Below are positions 1 through 6,917 of a DNA stretch of 7,551 nt, piece after piece. The notes below the pieces were generated by a model. The model was not told the DNA's origin and did not search any database. It was given only the letters and a program-made list of their open reading frames with translations. The DNA is taken from positions 1 to 7,551 of the forward strand of contig JAENVX010000217.1 in assembly GCA_016650355.1 (NCBI GenBank), read 5' to 3'. Source of the DNA: Bacteroidia bacterium. Its GTDB lineage: Bacteria > Bacteroidota > Bacteroidia > Cytophagales > Cyclobacteriaceae. The position numbers and the translations under genes are program-made. Every line of letters begins with the position of its first letter. Within the stretch, counting starts at the first letter, position 1.

Positions 1-577
1 CATAATTTTTTTCGCCAACAGCACCATGTAAATCGGTTGGGAACATATTAATTAAGGTGCCATCACTTACTGTGATTATTGAAATGATACGAGGAATACA
101 ATAAGCAATGCGAACCTGATCTAAAAGATTACCGGACAGGCTAATATTATTTGGTGTGTTCTTTCTTAGGCGTTCACGCTGTTGGTTAATCCATTGATGA
201 ATTGGATTTAAAAATAAATGCATACCATGCTTCCCTTCAAAATATAATACGACATCTCTGTTTAATATCTTTTCTCCTATTTTTACCAGAGATAAGCTGG
301 CTACCGAATGTTCTCCACAACGCAACCCAAGCGTTACTTTAGCTTGATCTTTTACCCTATTATAATTCTTGTCATCAATACTAAAGGTAAACCCAATTAT
401 CAAAGGCTTATAGCCAAGAAACAAATGAGTAGAGGTAACATTGAGTGACTGTTCTTGCCCATTTCCTTCCAGAAAAATTGATACGGAAGGTTGAAGCGTC
501 TCAAATCCCACACAAACGTATTCCTGTGGAATCTCCAATCCAGTCAATAGCTTTTTCAGATGATTCTTTAGAGCCAA
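1..577 (-). CDS. Partial protein of unknown function, possibly flavin-reductase-like (3' end off window)
   Basis: The minus strand is open from position 577 to the left edge, giving about 192 codons without a stop and a protein-like composition. The frame contains no ATG before Met at about residue 122. The first stop upstream is only about 20 codons back, so the likeliest start is TTG at 577-575, preceded by AGGA at short distance; this start is uncertain. The N-terminal part (MALKNHLKKLLTGLEIPQEY) is not a signal peptide, and no membrane segment is evident. The last visible segment contains IPRIISIITVSDGTLINMF followed by PTDLHGAVGEKNY. A Pro-Arg, a hydrophobic strand and 'DG..IN' recall the FMN-binding split-barrel fold of flavin-reductase-like proteins. 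That is a pattern resemblance only; I do not recognise the family firmly. It is divergent from the cobalamin radical SAM gene across a 108-bp spacer. Confidence 0.6.
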   Translation of the reverse strand, partial: MALKNHLKKLLTGLEIPQEYVCVGFETLQPSVSIFLEGNGQEQSLNVTSTHLFLGYKPLIIGFTFSIDDKNYNRVKDQAKVTLGLRCGEHSVASLSLVKIGEKILNRDVVLYFEGKHGMHLFLNPIHQWINQQRERLRKNTPNNISLSGNLLDQVRIAYCIPRIISIITVSDGTLINMFPTDLHGAVGEKNY

Positions 578-645
578 GTATCCTGTGTTTATTGAAAATA
601 TATGGAAAATAGAACATTTAAACTTAATAGGATAGCTATTTTACA

Positions 646-676
646 TTGGTATGAACATGCACGATTTGTAACTTTA
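646..676 (+). promoter_or_regulatory. Possible Bacteroidota-type promoter for the cobalamin radical SAM operon
   Basis: TTG at 646-648 is followed after 20 bases by TAACTTTA at 669-676. This is one mismatch from the TAnnTTTG -7 consensus of the Bacteroidota primary sigma factor. It sits in the divergent spacer just ahead of the ATG at 686, so the transcript would have an extremely short leader. The match is imperfect and the region is AT-rich, so chance is a real alternative. Confidence 0.3.
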
Positions 677-685
677 GTTTATTAA

Positions 686-2188
686 ATGAAAATCATCCTC
701 TTCAATCCTCGTAGTGCAAGAGCAAAGCATAGGATTCCAAATTCCATTTTGCAGGTCGGGGCATCTATTCATGGAAAGTACGAGTATGTACTGGTGGATG
801 GCAACATAGAAATAGATCCATGGGCAAAAATTGAATCTTACCTTAAAATGGGATTTAATGTGTTTGGTTGCACTGTCATGCCGGGGCCGCAACTAAAACA
901 AGCTATCCCCTACTCAAAAAAAGTAAAAGAACTATATCCAAATGTCGTTAATATTTGGGGTGGATATTTTGCTGCAAATCAATATAAATCGGTGATCAAT
1001 TCCGGATTTGTCGATTTCATTATAAATGGGCCTGGAGATAATAATTTTCCTCAGTTATTAAAAGCCCTGGAATTAAGAACTCCAGCGCATGAAATTCAAA
1101 ATTTAATATTCAAAGAAGATGATCGGATTATTAAAACACCTCTAGCACAGCTAGGCGACCAGAACAAATTACCACAACTTCCCTATGAATATCTTAATCA
1201 ACTTTATCCGCTCTCTCACTATCTGGGTAAAACTTTCCTTGGAAAGTATACTGCTGCGTACCACTCAAGCATGGGTTGCCCATTTACTTGCTCTTTCTGT
1301 GCTGTAGTGCCCATCTATAATGCTCGCTGGAAAGGAAAATCAGCTCAGCTAGTTTATAAAGACATTAAATATTTGATTGATAAACACGGAGCCGATGCCG
1401 TTGAGTTTCACGACAATAACTTTTTCGTAAGCGAAAAACGTACGGTTGAGTTTTCAAAACTTATTCAATCCGAAAACATCACCTGGTGGGGTGAAGGCCG
1501 CATTGACACTGTTGACAAATACTCGGATGAGTCATTGGCTATCATGCGCGAAGCAGGGTGTAAAATGATTTTTTTTGGAGCTGAGACAAGTAATGATGAA
1601 CTACTTAAAAAAATGGATAAAGGCGGAACGCAAACTACAGCTCAAATGAAAGCCTTTGCAGCCCGAATGAAAAAGTTTGACATCATCCCTGAATATTCTT
1701 TTGTCCTGGGATTTCCGGCCGAAAGACCTGAGAAAGTTATGCTTCAAATCGACCAGGACATTGCTTATATCAAGGAAATTAAATCAATAAATCCCAATAC
1801 GGAAATCATTATCTACGTCTATAGTCCAGTGGCAACAGAAGGTTCTGAAATGTATGAGGCTGTGAAAAAATCCGGATTTCATTTTCCTGAAAAGTTGGAA
1901 GATTGGCTGGCCCCTGCATGGCAAAATTTTGACCTTCGTAAAAATCCATTAACGCCTTGGCTTACCTCTGAAATGGTGGATAAAATTCTTGGTTTCGAAA
2001 CGGTACTCAATGCGCGGTATCCTACAATTTCAGACTTCAGGTTGACTCCCTTAAAGCGAAAAATACTGCGAACACTTTCTAACGTTCGGTATAAAACTAA
2101 TTTCTTTTCATTGCCCTATGAATTAAAAGCGTTGCAACGACTTTGGAAATATCGTCAACCTGAAATCGAAGGGTTTGTAATGGAGTGA
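686..2188 (+). CDS. Cobalamin-binding-domain radical SAM enzyme (class B type)
   Basis: This 500-residue protein has the two-part layout of B12-dependent radical SAM enzymes. Residues 1-130 look like a Rossmann-type cobalamin-binding domain, opening with IILFNPRSA and containing GGYFAA at 92-97, the position where the family usually has a GG.H/Y motif. The radical SAM core follows, with C198-x3-C202-x2-C205 (MGCPFTCSFC) to hold the 4Fe-4S cluster. GEGR at 269-272 and GAETSN at 298-303 fit the SAM-contacting strands. Residues from about 400 on form a C-terminal extension of unknown role. Members include methyltransferases and ring-forming enzymes of cofactor, lipid and natural-product pathways; the substrate here cannot be told. 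The ATG at 686 has no Shine-Dalgarno, which is normal in this phylum. The stop overlaps the start of the methyltransferase gene, so the two are very likely co-translated. Confidence 0.9.
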   Translation: MKIILFNPRSARAKHRIPNSILQVGASIHGKYEYVLVDGNIEIDPWAKIESYLKMGFNVFGCTVMPGPQLKQAIPYSKKVKELYPNVVNIWGGYFAANQYKSVINSGFVDFIINGPGDNNFPQLLKALELRTPAHEIQNLIFKEDDRIIKTPLAQLGDQNKLPQLPYEYLNQLYPLSHYLGKTFLGKYTAAYHSSMGCPFTCSFCAVVPIYNARWKGKSAQLVYKDIKYLIDKHGADAVEFHDNNFFVSEKRTVEFSKLIQSENITWWGEGRIDTVDKYSDESLAIMREAGCKMIFFGAETSNDELLKKMDKGGTQTTAQMKAFAARMKKFDIIPEYSFVLGFPAERPEKVMLQIDQDIAYIKEIKSINPNTEIIIYVYSPVATEGSEMYEAVKKSGFHFPEKLEDWLAPAWQNFDLRKNPLTPWLTSEMVDKILGFETVLNARYPTISDFRLTPLKRKILRTLSNVRYKTNFFSLPYELKALQRLWKYRQPEIEGFVME

Positions 2189-2877
2189 TGAGAAAAATAT
2201 TTAAACGCCTTATTTCCCTATTCCTTGTTCCAATTGTTCGATGGTATTTGCGCAAGGAGAGACAGTACAGTTATCTCGGTGTAAATATAAAAGTGTTCAT
2301 CGGTGTCTTTCATCCAGGACTGTTTTATAGCACAAAGTTTCTTATCAATTTTATTTTAAAACAAAATATTAAAAACAAATCACTGCTCGAGCTTGGTTGT
2401 GGTACTGGCCTGCTGTCCATCATCTGTGCAAGAAACGCAGCTCTTGTAACGGCTACTGATTTAAGCCAGCGCTGCATTGAAAATGTAACATTCAATGCAA
2501 AGCAAAATCAAGCTTCGATCACTATCATCCAGTCCGATTTATTTGATAGCATCGACAAGCAGACGTTTGATTGGATCATTATCAACCCACCGTACTATGC
2601 GCGAAATCCGAAAGATGAAGCCGAGTTAGCATGGCATTGTGGACATGAGTTTGAATATTTCCAAAAATTATTCTCAACGCTTAGGAGTTATACAAATGCG
2701 AATAGTCAAGTCATAATGGTACTCACACTCGGCTGTGAACTAGACAAAATATTCGCGATCGCGAAAAGTAATCAATTCGACTTTGAGCTTGTACAAGAAA
2801 AGTATGTACTATTTGATGGGAAAGACTTTTTATATCGAATTAGTCCAATCAATTCATCTGTGTCAATCCAACATTAA
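2188..2877 (+). CDS. Class I SAM-dependent methyltransferase with NPPY motif
   Basis: The product is 229 residues from ATG 2188; a GTG one codon earlier (2185) is the alternative start. ATG was chosen because it forms a TGATG overlap with the upstream stop, a classic coupling arrangement. Motif I is LLELGCGTGL (about residues 66-75), an acidic TD at about 90-91 follows the second strand, and NPPY lies at 133-136. NPPY is typical of methyltransferases acting on planar amide or amino nitrogens (PrmC/HemK, TrmN6, RsmC/RlmG-like), although some small-molecule enzymes also carry it. The first 20 residues are basic and hydrophobic (KRLISLFLVPIVRWYL), suggesting peripheral membrane contact rather than a signal peptide. 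The FHPGLF..ST segment before motif I resembles the substrate-proximal region of RsmC/HemK-like proteins. It probably acts in the same pathway as the radical SAM partner. Its last 29 bases overlap the convergent radical SAM gene. Confidence 0.85.
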   Translation: MRKIFKRLISLFLVPIVRWYLRKERQYSYLGVNIKVFIGVFHPGLFYSTKFLINFILKQNIKNKSLLELGCGTGLLSIICARNAALVTATDLSQRCIENVTFNAKQNQASITIIQSDLFDSIDKQTFDWIIINPPYYARNPKDEAELAWHCGHEFEYFQKLFSTLRSYTNANSQVIMVLTLGCELDKIFAIAKSNQFDFELVQEKYVLFDGKDFLYRISPINSSVSIQH

Positions 2878-3871
2878 GCGAGCAAACACATTTTTTACAA
2901 ATAGGATCCTTCTGAACATTCAGATGTTTGCGAAAAGAAACTGCACTAAGTGAATTAACAAGGTTTGTGAAACTGGCATCCTTAACATTTCCATACGACT
3001 TATGAAAAAAACAAGGGAGAACGCTTCCGTCCGACTCCATCACTACTGAAACCCAGGGCGCGTTGCATCTTTTGTTTGGGAAATCAGTCGCTCCTGCAAT
3101 TGCCTTATAATGCTGAGAGATCTCCATCATTTTTCCTTTCCCCTCAGCAATAAATTTGGAGTCATACTCCCTACTGAAATCCGTAAAAGACTTTTTGAGG
3201 ATCATATCAAACTCCACAATTTCAGCTATGCTCAATGCAATGTCAGATATTTTTTCGTCCTTCCATCCATTAGGCCGATTAAACGCCTCTGAAGAGACAT
3301 CGGCAGCCAAAAAAGAAATCTGATCCAAACCAAGAGTCTTCGCAGCTTCGATGATGTTTGGAAAATCTCTGAAATTTTCTTTTTGCAAAACTGTGCGACC
3401 TGTCACTCTAAATTTTGAATCAATAGCCTTTAAGGCACTCACACCTTCCTGAAGTTTATCATAAGCCCCGGGAATATTTCGAATACGATTGTGAGTTTCT
3501 TTACTTCCATCAAGAGATACAATCACATCATTGCAATGAGTTACAACATTTTTTGCGTGATGACTAAGCGTAACTCCGGTAGAAAGTAAACTGATTTTAA
3601 CATTAATCGAACGAAGCAAGTCACAAAACTTCCAAAGGTTTGAATGCATTAGTGCTTCGCCACCTGAAAGAGCTACCTGTTGAACACCTAGTTTCCTAAA
3701 TGCATCCAAATGTTTTTCTAGCTCTTCAACTGATATTTCATTCTTAGTCTGGTTTGCTTTCCATATATCACACATTACACAACGACAATTACATCGGCTG
3801 TGTGGCATCAAGACCAAGACAGGTAGCTGATGAATTTTATGGGTTGCTAATGTTAATAATCTATTGAACAT
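2849..3871 (-). CDS. Radical SAM protein with SPASM/twitch-like C-terminal cysteines
   Basis: This 340-residue protein has the radical SAM signature C27-x3-C31-x2-C34 (within SRCNCRCVMCDIW), with an extra Cys29 inside it. LSGGEALMH at 68-76 is the SAM amino-group 'GGE' motif, and VSLDGS at 118-123 is typical of peptide- and lipid-modifying members. The C-terminal part carries Cys269, Cys287 (after a SDGSVLPCF-like strand) and the cluster C325-x2-C328-x-C330. This looks like a SPASM or twitch domain binding an auxiliary Fe-S cluster. Such proteins mature peptides or enzymes, or act in cofactor or lipid pathways; no precursor peptide gene is visible next to it. It is the last gene of an apbE-ZIP-radical SAM cluster, starting 42 bp after the ZIP gene. 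Its 3' end runs 29 bp into the convergent methyltransferase gene. No promoter was found in the 42-bp gap. Confidence 0.88.
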   Translation of the reverse strand: MFNRLLTLATHKIHQLPVLVLMPHSRCNCRCVMCDIWKANQTKNEISVEELEKHLDAFRKLGVQQVALSGGEALMHSNLWKFCDLLRSINVKISLLSTGVTLSHHAKNVVTHCNDVIVSLDGSKETHNRIRNIPGAYDKLQEGVSALKAIDSKFRVTGRTVLQKENFRDFPNIIEAAKTLGLDQISFLAADVSSEAFNRPNGWKDEKISDIALSIAEIVEFDMILKKSFTDFSREYDSKFIAEGKGKMMEISQHYKAIAGATDFPNKRCNAPWVSVVMESDGSVLPCFFHKSYGNVKDASFTNLVNSLSAVSFRKHLNVQKDPICKKCVCSLNVGLTQMN

Positions 3872-3913
3872 TTGGATGTTACCATAAAATTACAAATACT
3901 ATTATCCGGAAAA

Positions 3914-4702
3914 CTAGATTATGAATTCTACAGCTACTGCAGTCAATGCCCCAAAGACAGCGACTGCCGTTTTTTTAGCGTTGAACCTGTGCTCAGGACT
4001 GCTTTCAAAAACAATTGTGGTGGAGATGTGTAAAAAATTTCCACAGACAAGTGCATATAGATAAATCAATCCGGCTTCAGATAGCATCTCCGTTTGAACA
4101 AAATAAGTACTTAGTATCAATCCGAAAGGAGCTGTAAGTGAAAAGACAATCAAATGAGGGATTGCCTTTGATTTTGAATGAAGTTGCGAGGCCAATACAG
4201 CCATCAAAGCAAAAGCCGCAGGGGCGCGATGCAATGCAATGCCTAATAAAATAGCATCCATATCATATATGGAGCCCGCTCTCACAGGTTGTGCCAACAT
4301 ACCTCCTTCCAAAAAAGCATGTACACACAACGCCAGCAACAGCACTAAAGCTGAAACTGATTGATGACTATGACTATGTGAATGATCATGACCATGATCG
4401 TGGTCATGCTGATGAATTCCTGACGGCCGACCAGGAAGGTGACCGTGTTCAATACCCGCAGTAAAGAATTCCAACAGCTGTTGAAGAAAAAAGCCAGCCA
4501 ACACAAACAAGCCAATCAACTCAACTTGTTGATGTTGACTATAAAGTTCAGGTAGAATATGAGTAACAGTTATCGCAAACAAGTAGGATCCGGCAAATAC
4601 AAGAATCAGCTTGAAGTTACTGTTCTTAGAAGATGGGATTAGATAAATTAATAATCCTGCAAAAAGGGGGACAAAAAAGAGAACCGAAAGTTTTAATGTC
4701 AT
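3914..4702 (-). CDS. ZIP family metal (zinc) transporter
   Basis: This 262-residue inner-membrane protein has about eight hydrophobic segments (near residues 5-22, 32-52, 62-82, 117-135, 148-170, 181-201, 209-230, 244-262). A cytosolic-type loop at 86-113 is crowded with His and Asp (HQHDHDHGHDHSHSHSH), as in ZIP transporters between the third and fourth helices. The metal-site helices are recognisable: HAFLEGG at 128-134 and HRAPAAFAL at 158-166. The latter lacks the HExPHE-type acidic residues of many bacterial ZIPs and is closer to the H-K/R...AF form. Predicted role is uptake of Zn2+ or another divalent metal, with the loop as buffer or sensor; the metal is inferred from the family. AAGGAA just upstream of the ATG (4704-4709) is one of the few Shine-Dalgarno-like sites in the window. 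It lies 31 bp downstream of apbE in the same direction, so it is likely in one operon. Confidence 0.88.
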   Translation of the reverse strand: MTLKLSVLFFVPLFAGLLIYLIPSSKNSNFKLILVFAGSYLFAITVTHILPELYSQHQQVELIGLFVLAGFFLQQLLEFFTAGIEHGHLPGRPSGIHQHDHDHGHDHSHSHSHQSVSALVLLLALCVHAFLEGGMLAQPVRAGSIYDMDAILLGIALHRAPAAFALMAVLASQLHSKSKAIPHLIVFSLTAPFGLILSTYFVQTEMLSEAGLIYLYALVCGNFLHISTTIVFESSPEHRFNAKKTAVAVFGALTAVAVEFII

Positions 4703-4733
4703 ATTCCTTACTTCTGCCGGAAGCGATTTATGT

Positions 4734-5762
4734 CTACGGATTTATTCTTATACTCTGTGATATCTTTTCTGTGGTGAATGTGGCGACTCCATCTTTTGTT
4801 GAATAAATAAGAAAAGCATCAAGCTCGGTGTGGTTTTTTAAAACTTCAAATGCTCTCTTATGCCCCATCACCATAAATGCAGTTGCCCAAGCATCTGCTG
4901 TGATAGCATCGGTCGCAAAAACCGAGGCACTCAAAATCTCTTGTTGCACAGGATAGCCGCTTTCAGGATCAATTGTGTGTGAATATTTTCTACCATCAAC
5001 CTCACGAAAGTTGAAATAGTTTCCTGAAGTTGTGAATGATTTGTTTTCCAACGAAACATAGGCTTTGAAAAATTGGTTATCCGGGGTAGAGTTAGGATCC
5101 AAAATTCCAAGTTCCCACGGTTTATCTTTCTGTAAATTTCTGCCACATGCCATTCCTTCGCCTCCTAATTCCATCAAGAAGTTTTCAACACCTTTAGACT
5201 TCAAGAAGTCGCTGACAACATCCGCACCGTATCCCTGACCAATACCTCCAAAATCTAACTGGGTCCGCGGGTCGAGCTTCCAAACACTATCTGAATTGAA
5301 CTGGATTTTTTCAAAACCAACCAACGATTTCAAAGAATCAATTTTCGTGCTATCTGGTCTGGCTTTTTTATCTGGACCAAATCCCCAAACATTCACCAAC
5401 GGCATCACGGTTGGATCAAACGAGCCATGAGATCCGGAAACGACTTCTCTCGATTTTTTCAAAGGAGGAAGAAGGTAAGGCAAACTAAATTTCAGCGATG
5501 ACTCAGCTCTATTAAATCTGGAAATCTCAGATTCTGGATCATAATTGTTAATTGATTTATTAACCAGCATCAACAAAGAATCAACCGATACCTTAAAATC
5601 TCTCTTTTCTTCATCAAAATAGGTAATATGATAGCTGGTGGCCATCGTCTCTCCCTCAATTTTAATAGGTTCCGATATTTGGTTCTTTCTATAGAACCAG
5701 ACCCCTGCAACAGAAATGAGAAGGACAATTGAGTAAACAATATTTTTGGTTCGAATATTCAT
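4734..5762 (-). CDS. apbE: FAD:protein FMN transferase (ApbE family)
   Basis: ApbE enzymes attach FMN covalently to Thr/Ser of partner flavoproteins such as NqrB/NqrC and RnfG, using FAD and Mg2+, on the outer face of the cytoplasmic membrane. The 342-residue product matches the family in length and motif order: GETMATSYHITY (37-48), FDPTVMPLVNVWGF (115-128), LDFGGIGQGYGAD (169-181), LMELGGE (196-202), SHTIDP..GYPV (261-272) and DAITADAWATA (285-295). In the last motif Asp285 and Thr288 are candidate metal ligands. A hydrophobic stretch at residues 8-24 with basic flanks is a signal anchor; no lipobox Cys follows, so it is probably not a lipoprotein. GQGYGAD replaces the commoner KGYAVD. No Nqr, Rnf or other FMN-acceptor gene is in the window, so the partner protein is unknown. 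It is first in a cluster with the ZIP transporter and the radical SAM gene. Confidence 0.93.
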   Translation of the reverse strand: MNIRTKNIVYSIVLLISVAGVWFYRKNQISEPIKIEGETMATSYHITYFDEEKRDFKVSVDSLLMLVNKSINNYDPESEISRFNRAESSLKFSLPYLLPPLKKSREVVSGSHGSFDPTVMPLVNVWGFGPDKKARPDSTKIDSLKSLVGFEKIQFNSDSVWKLDPRTQLDFGGIGQGYGADVVSDFLKSKGVENFLMELGGEGMACGRNLQKDKPWELGILDPNSTPDNQFFKAYVSLENKSFTTSGNYFNFREVDGRKYSHTIDPESGYPVQQEILSASVFATDAITADAWATAFMVMGHKRAFEVLKNHTELDAFLIYSTKDGVATFTTEKISQSIRINP

Positions 5763-5784
5763 GCTATCATTTACAACAAGGTCG

Positions 5785-5814
5785 CAAATTTAAGTTTTTT
5801 AACTCCGTGGACAA
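5785..5814 (-). promoter_or_regulatory. Bacteroidota-type promoter for the apbE operon
   Basis: On the minus strand TTG (5814-5812) is followed after 19 bases by TAAATTTG (5792-5785), a perfect TAnnTTTG -7 element at the spacing expected for the Bacteroidota primary sigma factor. Transcription would begin roughly at 5778-5782, leaving a leader of under 20 nt before the apbE ATG. It is the best promoter match in the window and would drive apbE, the ZIP gene and the radical SAM gene. Confidence 0.55.
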
Positions 5815-5856
5815 CCAGTACTTTCTCCCTATCCAAGTCTGTAACATATTTATCCC

Positions 5857-5864
5857 TACTTTTG
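5857..5864 (+). promoter_or_regulatory. Candidate -7 promoter element for ruvB
   Basis: TACTTTTG at 5857-5864 is a full match to the TAnnTTTG -7 consensus. No TTTG or TTG lies 19-20 bases upstream, so only half of the promoter is supported. Its position 17 bases before the ruvB ATG supports the start chosen at 5882 over any in-frame start further upstream. Confidence 0.4.
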
Positions 5865-5881
5865 AAAACTGTTACCCCAAG

Positions 5882-6913
5882 ATGCGCGAAGACTACTTAA
5901 AATCAGATAACGAAGCCCTAAGTTCGGGAGAAAAAGAGGTGGAGAAAGCACTTCGGCCACTTTCATTTCAAGATTTTAGTGGACAACAAAAAGTTGTAGA
6001 TAACATAAAGGTATTTGTGTCGGCCGCCAAACAACGCAGTGAATCCCTTGATCATGTTCTCCTCCATGGCCCTCCGGGCTTAGGCAAAACCACGCTCTCC
6101 TTTATCATTGCCAATGAGCTTGGCTCCAGCATTAAAATTACTTCTGGGCCGGTACTCGACAAGCCTAGCGATCTGGCAGGATTACTTACGAATCTTGAAC
6201 CCAATGATGTCCTGTTTATCGATGAGATTCATCGACTCAATCCGATAGTAGAAGAATATTTGTATTCGGCTATGGAAGATTATCGCATCGATATTATGCT
6301 GGATAGTGGACCTAATGCGAGGTCCGTACAAATAAACTTAAATCCATTTACTTTAATCGGGGCTACTACAAGGGCTGGTTTACTCACTTCACCGTTAAGA
6401 GCCAGGTTTGGCATTAATGCAAGGCTGGAGTACTACGATTCCGAATTGCTCACAAAAATTGTAAAACGTTCCGCGCATATTTTAAACACACCTTTGGACG
6501 AGGACGCTGCTTTTGAACTTGCACGAAGAAGCCGTGGCACACCACGTATTGCAAATAATTTATTGAGAAGAACACGTGACTTTGCGCAAATCAAAGGTGA
6601 TGGCAATATTACCAAAGCCATTTCGCAAATGGCGTTAAAGGCACTGGATGTTGATGAGAATGGGCTCGATGATATGGACAACCGAATTCTCACCACGATT
6701 ATTGAAAAGTTTAAGGGCGGACCTGTTGGTATTACAACAATTGCTACGGCTGTGAGTGAAGAAGCCGAAACTATTGAAGAAATGTATGAACCATTTCTAA
6801 TTCAGGAGGGATACATTAAGCGCACATCGCGTGGAAGGGAAGCAACGGAACTTGCCTACAAGCATTTAAAAATAGTTGCTCCAACTTCAAAACGACCCGG
6901 ATTGTTTGATTGA
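5882..6913 (+). CDS. ruvB: Holliday junction branch migration DNA helicase RuvB
   Basis: RuvB is the AAA+ hexameric motor that, with RuvA, drives branch migration of Holliday junctions in homologous recombination and repair. The 343-residue product has the family's usual length and all landmarks: RPLSFQDFSGQ at 25-35, Walker A GPPGLGKT (63-70), Walker B LFIDEIHRL (111-119), sensor 1 ATTRAG (161-166), the SPLRARFG segment with the arginine-finger candidate at 173, sensor 2 RGTPRIANNLLRR (218-230), and the winged-helix C-terminus GYIKRTSRGR (310-319). The frame extends upstream to 5729, but those 51 codons encode nothing RuvB-like, run into apbE and precede the promoter element. ATG 5882 (MREDYLK) is therefore taken as the start. 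It is divergent from apbE, and the DUF6883-like gene starts 4 nt after its stop. ruvA and ruvC are not in the window. Confidence 0.97.
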   Translation: MREDYLKSDNEALSSGEKEVEKALRPLSFQDFSGQQKVVDNIKVFVSAAKQRSESLDHVLLHGPPGLGKTTLSFIIANELGSSIKITSGPVLDKPSDLAGLLTNLEPNDVLFIDEIHRLNPIVEEYLYSAMEDYRIDIMLDSGPNARSVQINLNPFTLIGATTRAGLLTSPLRARFGINARLEYYDSELLTKIVKRSAHILNTPLDEDAAFELARRSRGTPRIANNLLRRTRDFAQIKGDGNITKAISQMALKALDVDENGLDDMDNRILTTIIEKFKGGPVGITTIATAVSEEAETIEEMYEPFLIQEGYIKRTSRGREATELAYKHLKIVAPTSKRPGLFD

Positions 6914-6917
6914 TCTT

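Noticed and set aside
578..685. A small RiPP precursor peptide or ncRNA in the divergent spacer
   Set aside because: No ATG-initiated peptide of useful length or stable stem-loop is visible; the spacer is AT-rich and best explained as promoter DNA.
2185..2187. GTG as start of the methyltransferase
   Set aside because: The adjacent ATG at 2188 forms the standard TGATG coupling with the upstream stop; the difference is only one residue.
4364..4414. Repetitive 'cat/gat' DNA resembling a short tandem repeat
   Set aside because: It is the codon-level consequence of the His/Asp-rich loop of the ZIP transporter, not an independent repeat or CRISPR array.
5729..5881. A 51-codon in-frame N-terminal extension of RuvB
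   Set aside because: It overlaps the start of apbE, has no RuvB-like sequence and lies upstream of the TACTTTTG element; the 343-residue form from 5882 has the family's normal length.
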